This document shows, one piece after another, positions 10,634-21,996 of a DNA stretch of 64,000 nt (the first letter of the stretch is position 1; every line of letters begins with the position of its first letter). Origin of the DNA: Costus lasius. Its lineage: Eukaryota > Streptophyta > Magnoliopsida > Zingiberales > Costaceae. The notes under the pieces are model-generated. The model was not told where the DNA came from and made no database searches. It worked only from the letters and a program-made list of their open reading frames with translations. The position numbers were made by a program, and so were the translations under genes. Location of the stretch: positions 105,613,565 through 105,677,564 of the forward strand of contig CM050451.1 in the NCBI GenBank assembly GCA_027563935.2. Reading direction: 5' to 3'.

Positions 10634-11848
10634 TATCAGGCCTGGTTTAGCCCGGTCTAGCCCAAAGCCCAGTGGGCCAAGCACCAGCCCAAGTCGAAGC
10701 CACGAGCACACGGACAAAGCCCGAAATCAGGGAAAAATCCAGAGGTCAAGGCCCCAAATCAGGTCAATGCCCAATTCGGGACGCAGAGGGTGGCCGTCTT
10801 CGCTGCACACATTGGAAGCGGACGCGGCGTCTCCGCATAGGTCAGCGACGTCTTCCTCAAATAGCTCGAACGCGAGCCGTTCGGATGACGCGTTCTCGCC
10901 ACGCACTTCGGACGGTGACGACAGGCATCAGATGGGCGGCGGACGCCCGAATTAGAGGAGCGGCTCGAGCGGAAGACCCGATCGACGCGTGAAGATCGGA
11001 GACGGTGAAGGAGCGGCGGCTGCTTCTTTAAGAGGCGATGAGGAGTGATCTTCACGAGGGAGCGGCGATCGTCCACAGCACTATGTGAGAGTTTCAGCGA
11101 TTCATAGCGAAGTGTGAGAGCGGTGAGAGTTTGTAACCGGCATCAGGGGACGACGGCGAGGGAGGGAGAGGGGCACCTGGGACGGCCAGGGGGTCGTCGG
11201 TGACGAAAGGGAGTTTGTAGTTCTGATTTCGAGTAATAGAATCAAACTTTCTTCCTATTCCCCTGTTCCCCCGGTGTCTGCATGTACTCGGTACTTCTTC
11301 ATCTCGTTCGGTGAGGCTTCGGCAGTCAGCGGCTGGTGGGTGGCCGGTGACGGGAGAGACGAAGGAGCGACGCGGGCGGCGTCGTGTGCGGAAGACGAAG
11401 ACGAAAGCAAGCAGCGGCTTCCGAACGCGTGAGAGCGTTCGAAATGAGGAAAGTCGTGGTCAATGGCTCAAACGCAATTCGATTCGGCGGAATCGAATTG
11501 TTCGAGTGACGTCGGCGTGACGTCGACGAAGCGAGATTTCAATTCTCATCGGATTTCGATTTGTGGCTAACGAAAGCAAGGTGTCAGCAAACCCGATTTC
11601 GATGAGCGGTGAGCGGCGATTTGGACGTTGATGATTTTGACTGAGATGACTGGTCAAAATCATTGACCAGAGAGGTAATTGAATTTAGGGTTCCAAATTC
11701 TAAATTAGGGTTAGGGTTTCGGAACGACCTTGTAATTTGGGGATAAATATTGTACAGAGAAGTTAGGGTTTTCAGATTCCGCATGGAAATCTTAGGGTTT
11801 CACGCCTGTTTAGTGTTCCATCAGACCACCTTAAACCGGGGCGTGACA
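10634..11848 (+). repeat. 3' LTR of element B
   Basis: It begins right after the purine tract and ends AAACCGGGGCGTGACA. It contains a GATTTTGAC...GTCAAAATC pair (about 11633-11661, longer spacer), TGACGTCGGCGTGACGTCG-like words near 11510 and TTAGGGTTAGGG near 11704. Confidence 0.85.
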
Positions 11849-11853
11849 CCAGG

Positions 11854-13052
11854 TGTCACGCCCCGGTCGGATCGGTTTAAAAAGAGCGCTTATCCGCTTC
11901 CTAGAGCCGTCCGGCGGAATACCAGAACGTAACTCACCCTAGGGTTTCCGGCCTTAAATTAGAAACCCTAATCTCCCCGGATAATTTTTCTCCCCAAATA
12001 CAAGATCGCACGGAGAAAACCCTAACCCTAATTTGAGAAATCGAGGAAGAATCGAAAACCCCAAATTATACCTCAATTTCACTGTTGAAACTCGCTGCCG
12101 AATCGCCCTTGCTGACGTCACGCTGACGTCAGCGCCGATTAATTCCCTCGCCGCGAACGCGTTCTCCGGATGACGTCACGCTGACGTCGGCACGCGAAAT
12201 CGATTTCGATTTCGAATTCGCGCCGTCAATTTTGACTTCCGCTTTGCCTCGTTTCGAACGCCGAGCGTTCGAAACTCGTCTTCTTCCTCTCGACGCACGA
12301 CGCCGCCGCGTCGTCGCTGCTGCCGAGCGCCGCCGCGCTCTGGATACCATTGGAACAAAGGGGAAGGCCGCCGCCTCCCGTCGTCGTGGAACAGGGGAAG
12401 GAGATAGAAAGTAATGCTTCATTTATTCCTTGACGAAACTTACAACCTCTCCTCGACGCCCGCCGGCGCCCCCATCCCACCCTCGCCGCCAGCGCACTCG
12501 CCGACGGTTACAGTCTCTCTCTCAGTCTCCCAGCCATCGACGTTGCCCTGAACGTCGGCATCGGTTCCCTCCTGGAACCGGCATCAGAGCCCTGCTCTGG
12601 AAGGGCGACGGCGCCTCGCCGTCGCCGGTGGAGTCGCTCCCCGGCGCTCTGTGTGGTGACGCCTCCGCGTACCCCCGAGCTCCGTCCATCTCGTCGAGCT
12701 TTATAGGGAAGCTTCGCCGCGACCCGCGTCCGAGCTCTTCGCTGCGCCCGAGTCTTCCGCTGAAGACTCCGTCCTCAGCGGCCGCCAGCCGCGTCCGCCT
12801 TTCTCGTCGAGCCAGCGTCCGCGTCGTCCGCTACGCTCGCGAAGCTTTCGGCGACCGCGCGTTCGCACGCTGCGACGCGCACGCCTTCCGTGCATCTGCG
12901 TTGCCCGCCGAATCAGCGTCACGCGGATGAGACGAAGCCTCTGCTTCGTTTGAGTTGGTCAACCGCCTACGTTGACCGGGCTTCGGTGGCTTGGGCTTGT
13001 GTTTGGGGCTTGTGTTCGGGCCTGGGCCGGACCGCTGAACCGGGCCCTAACA
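11854..13052 (-). mobile_element. Solo LTR of the gag-only family, flanked by CCAGG
   Basis: It starts TGTCACGCCCC and ends GGGCCCTAACA (canonical TGACA mutated to TAACA). It is 1199 bp, with CCAGG on both sides (11849-11853 and 13053-13057). It contains clustered TGACGTCA words (12111-12190) and a telobox-like ACCCTAACCCTAA (about 12021). There is no interior sequence or primer binding site, so it is what remains after LTR-LTR recombination. Long open frames such as 12430-12930 are not conserved in other copies. Confidence 0.85.
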
Positions 13053-13057
13053 CCAGG

Positions 13058-15631
13058 TGTCACGCCCCGGTCGGATCGGTCTAAAAAGAGCGCTTATCCG
13101 CTTCCTAGAGCCGTCCGGCGGAATACCAGAACGTAACTCGCCCTAGGGTTTCCGACCCGAAATTAGAAACCCTAATCTCCCCGAATAATTTTTCTCCCTA
13201 AAATACAATTCGCACGGAGAAAACCCTAACCCCAATTTAATTTACCTCTTCTGATTTTGACCAAAGTCAAAATCATGTCCTTGCTGGCGTCAGCGTGACG
13301 TCAGCCCTCGATTTTTCGCCGCCGCGCGTAAATTACCGTCGCTGACGTAAGCTCGCGTCAGCCGTCCGAAATCGCTTCCGCCGCGCCGAATTTGCACGCT
13401 GACGTCCGCCTGACGTCAGCCGTCGAAATCGCTTCCGCCTGACGTCCTCTGCTCGACGCCGCCCGCGCCGCTCGCGTCCGCTTCCGTCGCACGCGGTGGC
13501 GAGCTCGCGTGGCTCGCGCGTGAAGACGCGTTCGCACGCGCACGTCTTCCGAAAGCCTCGCACGCGTCTGCGTTGCTGCGTGATTTGCTTGGTCAACCCT
13601 CTTAGTTGACCGGGCTTCTCCTCATGGGCTTGGATTTGGATCAGGCCCAAAGGCTTTGGGCTGAACCGGATGAACCCGGGCCTGAAAATTCTCCCCCACC
13701 TGATTTGAACATCGCCCTCGATGTTCCATGCAAGTTGAACACTGGCCCTCCAATGTTCAAAGTCCTTCCTCCTCTGATGATGAGTGTTTGCTGCACCATA
13801 CTTATAGCAACCTGCATCAACAAATTTGTCAAGGATAATCTTGCTTCACCATATTTGCTGAACTCAGTTGAACCTCGATGTCCCTGACACCGGCATCGAC
13901 GCCCCTGGCGCCGGCATCAACGCCCCCTGGTGTTGGCATCAATGCTATGCATTGATGCCAACACGCCCTGGTGTTGGCATCAACGCCCCCTGGGGTTGGC
14001 ATCAACACGCCTTAGTGTTGGCATCAATGCTATGCATTGGCATCAGAGCCCCTGCTCCGGGAAGTGATCTTGCAATCACTGAGCTCTTATAGAGTCTCCT
14101 TCGATATCCCCTGATATCGGCATCGACGTCCCTGACATCGGCATCAATGCCCTTAGACATTGGCATCAACACTCCCTGGTGTTGGCATCAGGACCCCTGC
14201 CCTGGAAGAACGACACTCCTTGTCGCCGGTGGTAATGGTGTTGCCTCTCGGATCCTTCTGATTCACCTTGCTGGATCATTTTAACCTCTGATACCTGTTG
14301 TCACGCCCCGGTCGGATCGGTCTAAAAAGAGCGCTTATCCGCTTCCTAGAGCCGTCCGGCGGAATACCAGAACGTAACTCGCCCTAGGGTTTCCGACCCG
14401 AAATTAGAAACCCTAATCTCCCCGAATAATTTTTCTCCCTAAAATACAATTCGCACGGAGAAAACCCTAACCCCAATTTAATTTACCTCTTCTGATTTTG
14501 ACCAAAGTCAAAATCATGTCCTTGCTGGCGTCAGCGTGACGTCAGCCCTCGATTTTTCGCCGCCGCGCGTAAATTACCGTCGCTGACGTAAGCTCGCGTC
14601 AGCCGTCCGAAATCGCTTCCGCCGCGCCGAATTTGCATGCTGACGTCCGCCTGACGTCAGCCGTCGAAATCGATTTCGAACGCGAAATCGATCGTTGACT
14701 CTCGCCGCTGCGTTGACTCGCCTCGAAGCGCGAGTCGTCTTCAACCTCGCGACGCCGCGACCGTTCGCAACGCTCGAACGCCGCCTGCGTTCGAGCCGAC
14801 GCCGGAGAAGACCGACGACAAGGGGAGGACGTCGCCTGCGTCTCGCCTCGTCGCCGACGACCTAGCAGCCGCCTGCTGCTGGAACTATCGCCGGAAACGC
14901 CGAAACGGGGGAAGGAAGATGGAAGAGGGAAAGCTTCGTTTTATTCCCATTAAAACGTTACAAAACTCCTCTAAACGCCGACGACCACCGTCGCCGGTGC
15001 CCCCATCCCTCCCTCGCCGGTCATCGCCGGTTACAAGCTCTGTTTTTCCTTCCTTCTCTCGTCGACGCCGCTGCGCCGACCTTCGCCCCTTGGCGGCATC
15101 AGAGCCCAGCTCTGGAAGGGCGACGGCGCCTCGCCGTCGCCGGTGGAGTCGCCCCCGGCGCTCTCTGTGTGGTGACGCCCTCGCGCACACTGCTTCGTCC
15201 GCCTCGTCGAGGCTTTATCGTGAAGGAAGCCGCGTCCGAGTTTTCCTCGCGCGTCCGCTTCGTTCGGCGACTTCGTCTCCAGCTCCGCGTCCCTCGCGTA
15301 CGTCCGGCCCTTCCGTCGCGCCGCACGCTTCCTTTGCCATCCGGATGCGTCGACGCGGTCGTCCGCGACCGAGAATGCCGCCTCCAACTCCTCTGCTCGA
15401 CGCCGCCCGCGCCGCTCGCGTCCGCTTCCGTCGCACGCGGTGGCGAGCTCGCGTGGCTCGCGCGTGAAGACGCGTTCGCACGCGCACGTCTTCCGAAAGC
15501 CTCGCACGCGTCTGCGTTGCTGCGTGATTTGCTTGGTCAACCCTCTTAGTTGACCGGGCTTCTCCTCATGGGCTTGGATTTGGATCAGGCCCAAAGGCTT
15601 TGGGCTGAACCGGATGAACCCGGGCCTGACA
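13058..15631 (-). mobile_element. Element E: very young non-autonomous element with no gag
   Basis: Left LTR 13058-13687 (630 bp), interior 13688-14298 (611 bp), right LTR 14299-15631 (1333 bp). CCAGG lies on both sides (13053-13057 and 15632-15636). The complement of a tRNA-Met primer binding site (CTCTGATACC) precedes the right LTR. The complement of a purine tract (ATTCTCCCCC) follows the left LTR. Where the LTRs align they are nearly identical; by eye I found two differences (13397/14638, and the terminal TGAAA versus TGACA). The left LTR lacks about 700 bp. The interior has no gag but a minisatellite. Confidence 0.85.
13866..14205 (-). repeat. Degenerate minisatellite in the interior of element E
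   Basis: A unit of about 20-24 bp around 'ccctggtgttggcatcaac' is repeated more than ten times, with variants 'tgacatcggcatcaatg' and 'tgcattgatgcc'. Similar 'ggcatcagagccc(t/a)gctctgg' words occur once in the LTRs (about 12580 and 15091). The array probably grew from LTR sequence and replaced the gag region. Confidence 0.75.
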
Positions 15632-15636
15632 CCAGG

Positions 15637-16712
15637 TGTGATGCCATTTTTTAATTTGGACCAGGCCGGATGATTGGATTGGGCGATGGCCCAAGTCTGC
15701 TGCCAAAACTCTACCCAGCAAGGTGCGCTGGGCGAATGAGTCGGACGAAGATCAGCGGCGATCTTCCCAACGACATCTTCGGCGTCGGTAGCGGCGAGGT
15801 CGATGGTGGCTTCCTCGCCCCCTTCTCCTGCAGGATTGGCGGGATCGGCGATTGCAGCTGGCAGACGAAGAAGGAAGGGTGATCCGGCGTGATCTGCGAA
15901 ACCTCCGGCTTCAGCGGATGGATTTCGGGTGAGATCGACGGTGGCTTCAGCGGAAGGAATCTAGCCTTCCCTCCCTTCCATATCCGGCGACACCTCCTCC
16001 CTCCTTAAGAGACCGAACGAGCGTCGAGGAGGGATAGGAGGGAACGGGCGGTGAGCCCTGTCCTGAGGATTACGGAAACGGCGTCGGGCGGACGCTAATC
16101 TTCCTTCCAGCTCTGTCCAGAAGGAAGAAGAGGGGGAGGCGGGCGGAACACATGTGGCGAGCTTCCTCCGCCTCCCCCATGCGCGACTTCTGAGAGCAAT
16201 GTGAGTCGACGGCGAGGGGTCTCCGTCAACGGGAAGAGAGGCGATCCGACGAGCGGATCGGTAAGGAGCTTGTGTGAAGCTTGTAGCGTTTAGGTAGGTT
16301 TGATTCGACACGATCAATCGAACAAACAAAAATTTCCTTACGTTATGTTGTCTTCTCTAGCTCCTCCGGTGGCGAGTTCCGTCGAGGTTCGTCTCCTCCT
16401 TCTCCACCATTCCGGCGACGATCGGCTTCCGCGATGATAAGGCTGAGGCCGGACATGGTTCCGGCCTGCCACATGCTTCTCAGCCTGTCCACCTCTACGG
16501 CGACGGCGGTCGGGCGAACGACGCAGACGGCGTCATGTGAACACGAGAGGACGATGATGCAGCATTCATTTCGAGGCGTGGTCAACGCCTTCGGCACGGT
16601 CAAAATCGGCGAGCGTGGCTGAATTGAATTCTGAATTTGATTATGGGTTTTTGATGCACAGTGCGAGGTAGGATTGGGTGACGTGGATGGCTCGATTGGG
16701 CTGGGCATGACA
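15637..16712 (-). mobile_element. Element F: diverged solo LTR, related family
   Basis: It starts TGTGATGCC and ends GGGCATGACA, so on the minus strand it starts TGTCATGCCCAGCCCAA, like the family's TGTCAGGCCC. It is flanked by CCAGG (15632-15636) and CTAGG (16713-16717), one mismatch apart. It is 1076 bp and GC-rich, with no coding domain. After it, the G LTR resumes with 'cttccactagctcaag'. Confidence 0.65.
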
Positions 16713-16717
16713 CTAGG

Positions 16718-16866
16718 CTTCCACTAGCTCAAGTTAGAGCCAAAGGGAGTAGTCACAATATCCACTATTGATTCAAATTCAAGCAAGATCCAACCATTGA
16801 AAAGTTAAACATTAGAGGGTAAAAAGGACTTTGTCTTAGGCTCAATGTTAAGGGAGAAAGGCTATA
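16718..16866 (+). repeat. 5' LTR of element G, second segment
   Basis: It continues the alignment with 28153 onward ('cttccactagctcaag...gggagtagtcacaa...gagaaaggctata'). It stops at CTATA, where the 2.7-kb solo LTR is inserted. Confidence 0.75.
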
Positions 16867-19571
16867 TGTTAGAATTTAATTTAAGCTAACTATTGTTTTT
16901 AAAATTTTGTAGGACCTAATTGTAATTTTTGAAAACTTATGGGTTCATATGCAAAATTACTTTAAAACCCTTCTTATTTAATGGTAAACTCTTTTTCCCC
17001 TTTATTGGCTGAGATTCCCTTCCTTCTTCTCTTCGGCGACATTTCTTCTTCCTCCCCTTCTAATTCGGATGCAATTCCTCTCTTCTCCTCTATTAATTGT
17101 TGATTGTTGTGCTAGAAGAAGATTTGATTGGCGGCTTCTTCACTTTGGATTTGCATCAAGAGGTGTGCAGCAATAATTCTTGGATCTTCTTTTCTCTTTA
17201 CGGATTCTGAGACTAGGTAAATCTTTTATGTATTCTTCTTCTATTTAATCTATGTTAGATTTCCTTCTTCTATCTTCCTGTTGCTTTTGGATTTTTGGGC
17301 ATTCTTTCTTTCTTCTATCTTCCTATTGCTTCTGGATTTTTGGGCGTTCTTAATAAATATAGATTTGCGATTCTTTTAATCTTTCACTGTCATTTGATTT
17401 CTTTAAACAATATCCAGATTTTTATCAATCTGTGTGCAAGATTGTTTTATTTAACTAATCAGTCACGTTTCTTTTTTTGAAAATTTGAAATCTAGTGTTG
17501 TAAGCATTAATTTCATTATCATCTATGTTTTAGATAACCATTGATACTTGACAAAAAAAAACTATTCTATGATGTGTGTCTGAGGCATGATTGATTAAAA
17601 TAGAGATTCAAATAAAGGGATTGAATCTGGAGATTAAATGCAATACAAGAAATATTACTATGATTTAGATTTGAACAGAGCAACATTGTAAGCTAGGATT
17701 AGGTATTATCAAATTGATTCCCTGTTTTTAATTCACGTTGTTATGGCCAACTGTATTAATTAAGTGTAAGTTGCTATAGATCAACAATCATGCAATTTAA
17801 ATATAAATATTGTTAAAGGCAAATAATGATTAAAGAGATAAGGTTGAGTTAAAATTTCTTCCTGTACAGATACTAGATTTAGCTTAGATAATAATTTATT
17901 TTTTGAATAGAGAAAACTGATGGAATGGGTTCTTGTTTGTTAAAGGATGTTATAATCCAAATTATAGTATTTGATTAAAATTGAATAGAATCTTACTTTA
18001 ATTTATTTAAGCTTCACTTCTTTTGAATCTTGTAATCTTTACAAACTGGAACTTGAGTATGTGATCTAATAAACCCAATGTTAAATATATTTTATTTTTC
18101 TTTTTGAAGAGCATGTGTTGAAAATTTAATCTATAGGCTGAATGTAATTCTCCATTTCTTACTTTGCACTAACAAAATCGTAATATTGCATAAATCAATC
18201 TAGATTCAATAAGAGTTTTTCATGTATTCTTTTAATAAGTGGTATTGATATGTACATATCAGTTATTAAGCTACAGTGACTATACACAGCAAATGTTAAA
18301 TTTAGCATGAAAATAGAATGATGTTTGAATTCATGGTATGACCCACATGATAAATCACTACCTATTAAAGAGTCTTAACATATATAACTGTTGAGAGTGA
18401 GCTAATGCATCTGATAACTTTATTTTGTGTAGGAACAATAGGATTGATGTATGTGATTAGTGATTTTTTAATAGTTAAAATTTAGAAGGAATTGAAAGGA
18501 TTGAATAGATAAATAGGTGGCATTCCTTTGATATATGATCTTGTAAGGAAATGAGAATACTTTGGTTGAACTAGAGGGAGAATAAACTATATTGAATTTT
18601 GGATACACTATTGACAAATCATCACTTGATGTAGGAATTTATTCCTTCTCTTTTCAATACAGCATTTTGAGTTTTACTTAAAAGCTGTGATACCTTATTG
18701 CTTTGTCCTATGATTATTGTTTCTTTACCTTTGCACTCAATATTATTCATTTAATGATGCATTGTGATGAGGATGACATGGCTTGATAACTACACTAGTT
18801 GCTTTGTTAAAACATTTGTAATGATAATTTTAGTACATTTAGTGTTTGCTTGATGTCATGGCATATACTGATCTTATACTCGGTTATATTATACCAGCTA
18901 TACCACTATTGACTCTATAGTGCCGAGTATGGATCGGCTATAGAGGTGTTAGCGAGAGGTCACATGACGGGAAGTCATTAGACTTACCGAGATCCTGGAT
19001 GTTGGATGCAACATCCTCTGAGCTGTCTGAGGGCAGTTGTTCCATCGGTTGAGCAACGATGGAAACACTCTAGCAAAGAGTGCGGACTCGAGAATGAGGT
19101 TATATTGTGGTTATGCTCTTGATTTACACAACTATGGACATGATGTTTACCATGTAGATTAGTAAAAATTAATTTACTTAACTTTTCTATGTTGCATGCA
19201 TTTTGTGATTCCTACTTGACTCTTCTAGCTAACTCCCTTTGTTTTGCCTCCAGGTTCAGGTTTGGCTCAACCTCAAAATGAATAGCTAAATAGAAATTGC
19301 AGTCTTGGGGAAAATAAATGGCTAAACTTTATTTTGTTGAGTTGTTACATTTGTAATTTGGCATTGTTGCCAAACTTTGAGTTTTGTTGAAAGATGTTAT
19401 AATATGCATACTTTGGTTTGTTCTTGTATGGTTTGTAAGTTTTGAAAACTTGATTCAAACTTTTGAGAACAAAAACTATGTTGTGGTTTAGTGTGTGAAT
19501 TGTAATTGTGTTGGCTTGAATATCTTTTAAACTCTTATGTCCATGGTGAAGTCTTTCACCAGGGTGTAACA
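16867..19571 (+). mobile_element. Large solo LTR (2.7 kb), probably Tekay/Del-like Ty3 element
   Basis: The insert begins TGTTAGAATTT and ends GGGTGTAACA. Its termini form TGTTA/TAACA, and it is flanked by the 5-bp duplication CTATA (16862-16866 and 19572-19576). The second copy of G's LTR (28290 onward) shows the empty site. Inside there is no primer binding site, no second LTR and no coding domain. A roughly 45-bp direct duplication lies at about 17262-17350 ('cttctatcttcct(g/a)ttgctt'). The length and the GGGTGTAACA end suit Tekay/Del chromovirus LTRs, but that assignment is inference. Confidence 0.7.
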
Positions 19572-20139
19572 CTATAAGCTGTTTGTATTTGGTTTCATGC
19601 ATCATTCTGGACATTTTATGAAAAATTATTCTGTTGGTGTGTGATTGCAACCGAGAGCTCAAACCTTCTCTTCTTCCTCTTCCCAGCCGCATACTCTCTC
19701 ACCTTGTCTTCTCTTTCTCCCTCTTGAGAGACCCTAGCTAGTTTGGCAACTTGTGGAGACACTTTGGAGTTGAAGGTAGATCACAAGTGAAGAAGACTTG
19801 AACAAGAACCTCCATAAGGATCCTTTATTCTAGTTTAAAGGGAGCTTATGTAGACCCTTGTATTTCATTCTCCCCTAGTTTTCATTATTGTAGATCATTT
19901 AAATATCCTAATCTTAGCAGTAGTGCTATGATATGGGAGATTGGAGCAAAGAAAGAGGTTAGGCCCCTTTCCTAAAGGGGCCACTTGGTAATCCCTTCCC
20001 TTTTCCCTTTATTTACTTATTGTTTGAAACTTGCACATGCTTGTGTTTCTTTGATTTATGTTAAGAGCTACATACCTTAAGCTAGGATCTAGGACCAACA
20101 TATAACTCGTAAGAACATCTAAAATCGATCCTACTTTAG
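19572..20139 (+). repeat. 5' LTR of element G, last segment
   Basis: It aligns with 28304-28897 ('gtatttggtttcatgcatcatt', 'gttggtgtgtgatt', 'gagagaccctagctagttt', 'gtagacccttgtat'). It ends just before a primer binding site. Confidence 0.75.
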
Positions 20140-20151
20140 TGGTATCAGAGC
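20140..20151 (+). other. Primer binding site of element G
   Basis: TGGTATCAGAGC, tRNA-Met type, follows the LTR end. The leader 20152-21581 after it has no open frame that I recognise. Confidence 0.8.
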
Positions 20152-21996
20152 AAGCTTAAGGTGCTCTTATGTTTGCACAACTATTTTTGGATTTTCTTGT
20201 TGGAATCTTTTTTAGTGTTGAAATTTCTTGTACTAAGTTCATCCTTGAGGTAGATCATTGTATTCTACAATCTATAATCATTATAGATATGCAGAGGTGT
20301 GATCTCAAGCTTCTGATTTTTTGATTTAAAAAGGAAAGGGGAAGCAAAACCCCCAAATTTATTAGTTTTCTGATTTGCTTCAAAATCTTGCTGTGATTTT
20401 TTGATTTTTTGGTGATAGATTGTTGTTTACTCTAGATCCAAGAAACACTATAACTCATATAGTTGCTGTGAAGATTACTCCCTTTTATATCAAGTTTCGG
20501 TTGAGGACAAACCCCTCAACGCATAAGCTAGTATGTTCTGAATTTGCTGAATTTTGCTTGCTAAAACTTTTGGGTTTTCTGAGTTTTTATGATATAGGGG
20601 AACCTCCAAAGTTATCTCATTTGATAGATATACTTCTAGACTCCTTCTGGCTGCATAAGTTCTAACCACAACAAATCCTATTGTTGTTGGTTGTTGAAAG
20701 CTTGAAGGTGGGCTGAAATTCTGAATTTACTATTGCTTACCAGCCAACCTACCTTTGAATTGTTTCGGTTGTATGTTAAGGCTTTTGGGAGACTATCTGA
20801 ACTCATAGATAGGCGTCAAAACTCCTCTAGTGTGACCAAGTGGTGAATCTTGTGAATCACCTCTACAAAATCATTTATCCACTTGAAATTTTCGAGTTTG
20901 AACTCTCGGCTACTATAGCTTACTAGCTGGAATCTCTGCCAATTGTTTCCATCTTGAAGAGAGCTTCATTTGATTGATGTGGGAAGCTAGGAAAGCACCT
21001 TACCATAAGTCAGGCGCGTGTAAATTTGATCTACACAAGCTCCTATGCTTTGAACCCTCTCAACTAACCAGCTGAAGTTTCTCATGAGTCTTAAAAGTTC
21101 AGCTACGGTAGCTAATCACACTGCAAATTGATTTTCTACCGCTTGAGTTTTTCTAAAGAGCTTGGGTACCATCAGTCCTGATTGATTGGAACTTCAAGTC
21201 CTTCGAGTTTGCACAATTCTGAACCTTGGTAGGATCTAATTGCCTAGGTTCAGTAGCTTTGAACAAACTGAATTTCTATTTTATGAAATTCAACCACGAT
21301 ACTTCCCTTGCTGTTTGGTTGAAATTTTAGATTTCTTTGTTTTCCATCAATCGAGGATCTTAGGGAACAACTCGCCCAATAGGTAGTCCTCTAAAGCCTC
21401 TAAGTGTGCACTTCAATACCTTGTCAAGACCCAAACTACTTAGGATCACAGCAGCTTGATAAGGTGCAGAATCTAAATTTTCAGCCATTGTTACTTACCA
21501 TATAGCAAGTTGAATTCTAGATTTCTGTGCTTATGTTTTTGATGAAATTTGTTTGAGCTTGTATCTTGTTTACTTGAAGAAATGGGGTGCACTAGGAGTA
21601 ATCCTGGTCTTGGTAATTCCGAAGAGGAACAACATTTAATTTCTGATGTGGTAAAAATATTAAAAGATCTATCAATAATAATGAGTAGAATGGACAACAA
21701 TTTTCAACATCTATCTCAAAGGACCCCTACCCCACGTAATGAACCTGAACATAATCTGCCGCAAGATGAGTCACATATAGTCTACACAGAGGCGGATCCA
21801 GGACCCGAAGGTATGTGGGGGCAGTATAATAGAAAATAAAATTATACAAAAATATAAATACAACATTAAACAAAATTTTTTTTGCCAAAGGCAAGAATGA
21901 GATCTTATTAATCAAAAGTATAGATACAATTTATGTACAATCACACAATTTATGATGCACAATTGCTCACAATTGCCCTCGGCGGGTTTTCATAGA

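Larger units (their letters stand above)
8961..11848 (+). mobile_element. Element B: gag-only LTR retrotransposon with a shrunken 5' LTR
   Basis: 5' LTR 8961-9208 (248 bp), primer binding site 9211-9223, decayed gag 9432-10440, purine tract GGCGGAGGAGAA up to about 10633, and 3' LTR 10634-11848 (1215 bp, first bases TATCAGG instead of TGTCAGG). The 5-bp duplication CCAGG is at 8956-8960 and 11849-11853. The 5' LTR keeps the family's two ends but lacks about 970 bp between 'cgaaatcagggg' and 'ttagggttagggtttc'. The interior has no pol. Confidence 0.85.

Noticed and set aside
12430..12930. 166-codon open frame (and others at 14919-15594 and 37717-38506)
   Set aside because: LTR-internal frames caused by high GC and few stop codons; each copy shows different frames on both strands.
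13866..14205. Regular repeats resembling a CRISPR array
   Set aside because: Units are degenerate, there are no unique spacers, and the array sits inside a plant retroelement.
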